Assembly (NCBI GenBank): GCA_031216915.1
Contig: CM062293.1
Location: 154,450,285 to 154,514,284, forward strand
Direction: 5' to 3'
DNA from: Pictodentalium vernedei
Taxonomy: Eukaryota > Mollusca > Scaphopoda > Dentaliida > Dentaliidae
DNA: 64,000 bases
The stretch's first letter is position 1. Each line of letters starts with the position of its first letter. Position numbers and translations under genes: made by a program. Positions 57,791 to 64,000 of the stretch are shown one piece after another. Under the pieces are notes generated by a model. The model saw only the letters and a list, made by a program, of their open reading frames with translations, was not told the DNA's origin and made no database searches.

Positions 57791-58539
57791 TAGATGGGAA
57801 CTACTGAGCCGACGTGAACCAAACCTGGCAGGGATAGTCTATGGGATGTCCTCTACAAACGATCCTCATTTTGTTCCTGTGGGTTTGAAAACATGGCCGC
57901 CAGAGGCATTCTTTGATTCTGATTGGTGGATTTTGAAAAATCTTCTCTGAAACCACAGGGCCAAATGTTTTGAAACTTTGCATGGTTGATGACTGGGACA
58001 CCCTCTACCAGCGATCCTCATTTAATGTTGATCCGGTTGCAAAACATGGCTGCAATTGCAGCTTATAGTTACTATAGAAACCCTATGGGAAATCACATTT
58101 TCATCTTCTTGTCTGGAACTACTGAGCCTATGTGAACCAAACCTGGCAGGGATATCTATGGAAGGTCCTCTACAAACGATCCTCATTTTGTTCTCGTGAG
58201 TTGAAAAACATGGCCGTCAGAGATATTCTTTGATTCTGGTTGGTGGATTTCCAAAAATCTTTTCTGAAACTGCCAGGCCAACATTTTGATACTTCACAAA
58301 AATAATGACTGGGACTCCCTCTACCAACAATCCTCATTTAATGTTCAGGCTGTAAACATGGCCGCAATTGCAGCTTATAGTTACTATAGAAACCCTATGG
58401 GAAATCACATTTTCATATTCTTCTCTGGAACTACTGAGCCGACATGAACCAAACCTGGCAGGGATAGTCTATGGGAGGTCTTCTACAAATGCTCCTCATT
58501 TTTGTTACCGTGCTTCGAAAAACGTGGCTGCCAGAAGCA

Positions 58540-59931
58540 TTTTTATGTGTACCCATCCTATGTATGGTACACATAATGCCGACATCCGAGGTGACCATCC
58601 GTCGTTTGTCCATCCTTTGTCCGTCTGTCTGTCGGTCCGGCATCTGTATCCATTTCTTTGGCATTCGATAACTTGAAAAATATTGCTTGGATTGTCAAGT
58701 TACTTTATATTTGTGTTCAGGTTACTGATGTGCCAAGCTGTATAGTTTTTGGTGTAAATCTGATAATTTAATCCTGAAATATTAACCCTTTATCCTTCAA
58801 ATTGAAAATTCCTCCAGTCCCTTTGGCATTCGATAACTTGAAAAATATTACTTGGATTGTCAAGTTACTTTATATTTGTGTTCAGGTTACTGATGTGCCG
58901 AGCTGTATAGTTTTTGGTGTAAATCTGTTATTTTGATCCTGAGATATTAACCCTTTATCCTTCAAATTGAAAGTTCTTCCAATCCCTTTGGCATTCGATA
59001 ACTTGAAAAATATTGCTTGGATTGTCAAGTTACTTTATATTTGTGTTCAGGTTACTGATGTACCGAGCTGTATAGTTTTTGGTGTAAATCTGATAATTTA
59101 ATCCTGAAATATTAACCCTTTATCCTTCAAATTGAAAATTCCTCCAATCCCTTTGGCATTCGATAACTTGAAAAATATTGCTTGGATTGTCAAGTTACTT
59201 TATATTTGTTTTCAGGTTACTGATGTACCGAGCTGTATAGTTTTTGGTGTAAATCTGATGTTTTGATCCCGAGATATTCACCCTTTATCCTTCAAATTGA
59301 AAATTCCTCCAGTCCCTTTGGCATTTGATAACTTGAAAAATATTGCTTGGATTGTCAAGTTACTTTATAATTGTGTTCAGGTTACTGATGTGCTGAGCTG
59401 TATAGTTTTTGGTGTAAATCTGATAATTTAATCCTGAAATATTAACCCTTTATCCTTCAAATTGAAATTTCCTCCAATCCCTTTGGCATTCGATAACTTG
59501 AAAAATATTTCTTGGATTGTCAGGTTACTTTATATTTGTGTTCAGGTTACTGATGTACCGAGCTGTATAGTTTTTGGTGTAAATCTGTTATTTTAATCCT
59601 GAGTTATTAACCCTTTATCCTTCAAATTGAAAATTCCTCCAATTCCTTTGGCATGAGATAACTCAAAAAATATCAATCCGATTGTCATGTTACTTTATAT
59701 ATTTATTCAGTTAACTGATGTGCTGTGCTGTATAGTTTTTTATGTAAATCTGATAATTTGATCCGGAGATATTAACCCTTTATCCATCAAATTAGACACT
59801 ACTCCAATCCATTTCTATTTGTACCCATACCTTGTATGGTGTACATAATGTCGGCATCCGTGGTGGCCCTCCATCATACAAACACGCACAGCGTATGGGT
59901 ACACATCTGACGATTTCATCGGCCTATTTTT
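58540..59931 (+). mobile_element. Tandem-array element opening with TATGTGTACCCAT
   Basis: The left end carries a stem-loop, TGTGTACCCATCCTATGTATGGTACACA, followed by CGTCC/GTCTG-rich sequence, a 165-bp array and a right part with TGTACCCATACC...GTATGGTGTACA and GTATGGGTACACATC. No protein is encoded. Its design parallels the other tandem-array families here. Confidence 0.75.
58661..59815 (+). repeat. 165-bp tandem array, seven units
   Basis: GGCATTCGATAACTTGAAAA or a variant starts at 58660, 58825, 58990, 59155, 59320, 59485 and 59650. All six spacings are exactly 165 bp. The last unit is the most diverged, as is usual at array edges. Confidence 0.95.
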
Positions 59932-60170
59932 TTATTCTGATTGGTGGATTTTGAAAAATCTTCTCTGTAACCACAGGGTGAAATGTTTTGAAACTTTGTA
60001 TGGTTAATGACTGGGGCGCCCTCTACCAATGATCCTCATTTAATGTTGATGTAATATTGCAAACATGGCCATAATTGCAGCTCATAGTTACCATGGAAAG
60101 CCTATGGGAAATCATATTTTTATATGTAGTTCTGCCAGGTGAGCAATTACAGGTCCTTTAGAGCCTTTAG

Positions 60171-61400
60171 TTACAGATGTTATCCCAGAAATTAATAATG
60201 AAATATAAATTTACCTAATATTCTCTTTTAACCCTCTAAGATATGTGTTATTCATGCATCACATCAGGTCAGTTTTGAGGGTAAATGTGAACACATGGTG
60301 AAGAAACAAAGGGAAAGGGAAGCCTGTACAATAATAACCCATTCAAACATTAATAATGGCTGCTTACGTGAGCATAAATAACTAACACAAACATACCACT
60401 GGGCATATCTGTCAACACTTAAAATACAGTAGCTCATAAGAAGAACCAAACAATGGAGAACAAAACACAGGGCATTATGTGACCACACTCCATAACATTT
60501 GTGTTGAAATTCAGGAACAAATGAAACTGAAGACTGCTGTGCTGAATTGTGGGATATTGTTTTCGACGAAAAAGTCATGGCACTTATTTCCCCTCTTGTC
60601 CGAGTTGTCTCCATATTGTGATATTGAATCAAAATAATAAAATACGCTGTGCGTGTTTGTAAAAAATGCTTTATTAAAGATATTGGTTATAGCTGAACAA
60701 AAGGTAGCAAGTATAGTAAAATTTATTCAATTTTTAATTGCCCAAAATATAACTGTGTTGTCAGCTATTTACAAACTCAGCTGCCCAGAACATTGCCCGA
60801 ATTTTTCAACCAAAAATGGTTAATCTATCCCACTGCTGAATAAGATGCACACGTAACTTGAGGATAATTTTTTAGGGAGAAAATGTGACTAATACACTGG
60901 TTGGATAAACTTGACCTTATACATGTATTGCAGTGATGGTGTAGTCATAACGCAGAAAGCAGCTGTGTTCCAGAATAGAACAGCCAATCAAAATTGTATT
61001 TTTTATGTGAATCAACTAAGATTCAGATACTTGGAGATTTGGGCAAATCTTTACACAAATCGATTCATGGATTTACATCGAAATTTTGCCTCTGCTCATA
61101 AAGCAGATTTTATACCCTGCATAAGAAGGCCAAGGAAACTTTAGCCAATGAATCTCCAGGGAAAGTCATTATCTTGCTTTTTCATAGACATTGAGTTTCT
61201 GTTAAGATGGAAATTAAACATTGTGAAAATTTTATTGGTAATCCCTCTCTCCATGTAAAAAAGTATTATATCTCGACAGTCATAAGCTTGCTTGTAATTT
61301 AATAGCAATGGTAATTAATGATGTTGGTAATCTTTGTTGCTTTGATCAGCGTCATATGTTTGAAAATCTTTTTTACAGAGTTTCGTTTTGAATTATCCAT
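60171..61400. other. Unassigned stretch of CCT3 intron 3
   Basis: No exon, RNA gene or clear element end is recognised. The longest open frame, 122 codons on the minus strand at 60264-60632, has no family that I know. Confidence 0.4.
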
Positions 61401-61407
61401 ATATACT

Positions 61408-62147
61408 TAGCTCAACTTGACAACATCAAGCATGAGCTATTGGGAAGGGTTGCGATCTGTCATCCATCTGTCTATCCACATTTTCTTTAGCACAACTTAC
61501 AGGCTGCACCTCTCACCCGATTAGTTTCAAATTTCATACATTGCTTCCGGGTAATGTCCAGATGGGAGCTATCAAATTTTTTCAAATTTTGTTGGAAAAT
61601 ATGGTAGCCTTGGATTTGGCATATAAATTGTCAACAATTCCATTAGCACACTCTGCTGCATCTCTCCTCCTTTCTTACAAAAATTTTATATAGGGCTTTG
61701 GTATGATGTCTTGATGGAAGCTATCATTTTTTTCTGAATTTCGTTGAAAAACTTGGCTGGCAGTGACCATATTGGATTTGGCATTTCAATTGTCAAGAAT
61801 TCCTTTAGCACACCCTACAGGCCGCACCTCTCACCTGATCTTTTTCAAATTTTATATGCAGCTTTGGTGTGATGTCTTGATGAGAGCTATCAAATTTTTT
61901 CTGAATTTTGTTGAAAAACGTGGCTGCCAATGGCTTTCTTGGATTTGCCATATAAATTGTCAACAATTCCATTAGCACACCCTACAGACGCATCCGTCAC
62001 CCGCCTTTTTCAGATTTCATATGTGGCGTTGGTTTGATGTCTTTACTGTAGAAACTTGAGTGAATGACTTGGCATTACTGGAACTTTCTATTTAGTTCAG
62101 TCCCTACTTGGCTTAATTGACCTGCAGTGTCGCTGTCGACACTTTCA
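61408..62147 (+). mobile_element. TAGCTCAAC-family element, short copy
   Basis: It opens CTTAGCTCAACTTGACAACATC and ends GACCTGCAGTGTCGCTGTCGACACTTTCATC, again with a small terminal hairpin. The core has three or four units of about 170 bp marked by AATTCC(T/A)TTAGCACAC (about 61630, 61797, 61965) and TTGGATTTGGCAT. Confidence 0.75.
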
Positions 62148-62439
62148 TCATACAATTCCATATGCAGTACACATGAGTAGTAAATACTCCCTCAGTTGTA
62201 AACAAAACTGACTCTTCTTGACACAGAAGACTGCAATTACTGAAATGTGGCCAACTCCTAAAGACACATTGACTGTCTGAAAGCTCTCTGCCAATAGTAA
62301 AGATGTTATTCACAACCCTAGGAAGTCACAGCGAGGTGATGATCTTGGTGTAATTTCAACAATGCAGTAAAGGTTAAGCGAATAGCATGTCGGACTTGGT
62401 CCACTTTTGAGTACATTATCACTCCCCTCCCTATTGGTT

Positions 62440-62710
62440 CACAATCAGTTTGTGCCATTGTCATTTCCCAAACCCCACAGAATTCAAGAAATCAACCTAC
62501 TTTCAATCATTTTATGTCAAATTCTTATACTTCCTTGGTTGCATCACAGCCTCATCAGGAAAATCTCTCATAGGAGGTGACTTCAATGTTCATTTTGAGA
62601 AAGAAAATATCAGTGATTCTTCCTGAGCTTTGTCATCTATTCACTTCCATGAATTTACACCAACATGTTCATGGCGCTACTCACAAAAGTGGAATTTTAT
62701 TTTCTAAGAA
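62440..62710 (+). mobile_element. LINE endonuclease remnant (CR1/Jockey-like)
   Basis: GGDFNVHFE at about 62574-62600 matches the GDFN motif of LINE apurinic endonucleases. In another frame ELCHLFTSMNLHQHVHGATHKSG follows, the usual F..L..S..L.QHV...TH..G block. Stops and a frame change show that it is dead. Short upstream phrases (TPQNSRNQPTFNHF) may be the preceding part. Confidence 0.65.
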
Positions 62711-63473
62711 CAAAAAAAAAATGTATTTGAGATATTTCATTTATTATAAACCAGCTAAAAAAAACTCAATAAAATAACACTCTCCTAACCTAAAATAAAG
62801 GAGTTTGCATCTTGTACCATAAAACGTAATAATTTGTAAACATTTTTTTTTAATTTGCACGTCATTTATGTTTTAAAAAATTGTGAGGAAAAATTTTCTG
62901 TTCCTCAATGATGGGGCGTGGTAAGGCTCAGTATTGAACTGCAAATTAGTCTCTCAATTTTATAATGTATAAATTACATGGAAATTATTACAGGCTAATT
63001 TTACTAAAAATGATATTAACTTTTGTGTCCTGTATCAGAATTTATAAAAAAAATCTCTTTTTTCAAATGTTTTTTCAACTTTGTCAGCAATATTTTTTTA
63101 AAATTCACCTTTAGTATCACAAGTTAGTCTTTTCACAAAGATAGCAGACTGTTTGCACTGTATTTAGTGAACACAAAGTATTAGTGTCGAGACCAGAGAT
63201 AAAGAGACAAGTGGTGCATGTTTTTTATTTTATTTTTTTTTACAACATGAACTGCTAACACAGCTTACTGTCAGACAAAGATATTTATGCTCACTGGTGA
63301 CTCCTAATCAACAACTAATTGTCGTCTGAGTGCTAGAATGTTCTTTGTCCCCTATGGGACGTAGGATATTCTAGCACTCAGGTGACGTAATGGGACAGAG
63401 GCGCAGCTATGTTCAGGTGAATAACTAACACAAACCCAGAATTTTGTGGAAAGGACTATACATATACATTTAT
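62711..63473. other. Unassigned AT-rich stretch with one hairpin
   Basis: No gene is recognised. At 63326-63380 the arms TGAGTGCTAGAATGTTC and GATATTCTAGCACTCA form a hairpin with a loop of about 20 bp containing GTCCC/GGGAC. Confidence 0.5.
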
Positions 63474-64000
63474 ATTTTTATACTGTACCAATGACCCAGA
63501 CATAGCTGGTGCTAACTCTTAAAAATATAGGGCCAAACACAAATTTTGCCCCCCAATCCCCAAAATTTTATCTAAAACCAAAGAAAACATGTCCTGAATG
63601 GCCCTCCATACTTCACCTCTACTGCGCATCAGGGCTGGAACTTAAAATTTTTTAATGAAATTATGTTAAGTTACCTATTTTCGAGGCAACAGCCTGTTGT
63701 GGTCATTCTTGTTATCAAGTTACACTGCTTGTTCAGTGGTTTTCCTCTCTCCCTTTCCTTTAAGTCCCCTCTTGCTATTCTCCCATGCTTTTGGCATATT
63801 TTCTGTAATATTATTACTAAAATTTCTTGGGAGTTCTAGCTGGATAACAGAATGAATTCTGTTCTTTTCCCCATGTTTACGTCTTCACCTATGGGTGGTT
63901 AGGCGTAGTGTTCTGCATCTACCATCTGATGTTCTGCAGTTTCTTCCCTGGAAGTCTCTGTTTTGCATCAGATAGTGTATTTTGGTAACTGATTTCGGGC
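63474..64000 (+). mobile_element. DIRS-type element, left end, continuing past the window
   Basis: From ATTTTTATACTGTACCAATG the sequence is nearly identical to 40745 onward. It lacks about 210 bp between CTACTGCGCAT and CAGGGCTG, the stretch that holds the inner half of the inverted terminal repeat in the other copy. The rest follows 41090-41480 closely. A young relative of the 40745 element; its coding part is outside the window. Confidence 0.9.

Larger units (their letters stand above)
57790..60170 (+). mobile_element. AGCTCACCTGGCC-family element, interrupted at GCCAGAAGCAT
   Basis: Units of about 314 bp (GGAACTACTGAG at 57797, 58111 and 58426) match those at 31808-32540. The copy is interrupted at about 58540, directly after GCCAGAAGCAT, by the element with the 165-bp array, and resumes at about 59932 (TTCTGATTGGTGGATTTTG). 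It closes with CTGCCAGGTGAGCAATTACAGGTCC and a weak hairpin at about 60145-60165. No coding content. Confidence 0.75.

Noticed and set aside
48172-64000. CCT3 exon 4 (the MLLDPMGGIVMTNDG region)
   Set aside because: I read through this region for the expected segment and found none, so it must lie to the right of the window.

Overview
This is a repeat-saturated piece of an invertebrate nuclear genome. It is eukaryotic because it holds spliceosomal GT-AG introns, LINEs, tRNA-headed SINEs and many classes of DNA transposon. The repeat mix (DIRS, Tx1-like L1, hAT, Tc1, MULE, pogo, tandem-array elements that open with TTTTTAGCTCA) fits a marine invertebrate such as a mollusc, another lophotrochozoan or a hemichordate. 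I cannot fix the phylum from the sequence alone.

The only host gene I can recognise is CCT3, the gamma subunit of the TRiC/CCT chaperonin, on the + strand. Exon 1 (17052-17085), exon 2 (17174-17235) and exon 3 (48121-48171) join in frame into the first 49 residues of the protein. Exons 2 and 3 are 30,885 bases apart, so nearly half of the window is one intron filled with nested mobile elements. Exon 4 and later exons lie beyond the right edge: intron 3 is at least 15.8 kb long and is also full of elements.

Layout. 1-17.0 kb, upstream of the gene: a LINE fragment split by a Tc1 element, a 683-bp MITE, SINE and hAT copies, a second LINE fragment on the minus strand, a MULE with a spliced transposase, and a MITE with inverted ends. 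17.2-48.1 kb, CCT3 intron 2: an element with 400-bp inverted arms, an element with a 167-bp tandem array, SINEs, a DIRS fragment, several tandem-array elements nested in each other, four hAT-type elements with 8-bp target duplications, and a 6,768-bp DIRS element inside one of those hATs. 48.2-64 kb, CCT3 intron 3: a pogo/Tigger fragment, a 156-bp array element, a Tx1/L1-like LINE split by a small hAT MITE, a second copy of the large hAT that preserves the empty site of the DIRS insertion, further tandem-array elements including a 165-bp array, and the start of another DIRS copy.

The strongest observations are these. The DIRS element can be bounded to the base by the empty site in its host element, and its internal complementary region spells out the exact junction of its two ends. 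Several unrelated-looking repeat families carry tandem arrays with monomers of 156, 165 and 167 bp. Two different families sit at the same point of one host repeat. Intron 2 of a housekeeping gene has grown to 31 kb by nested insertion.
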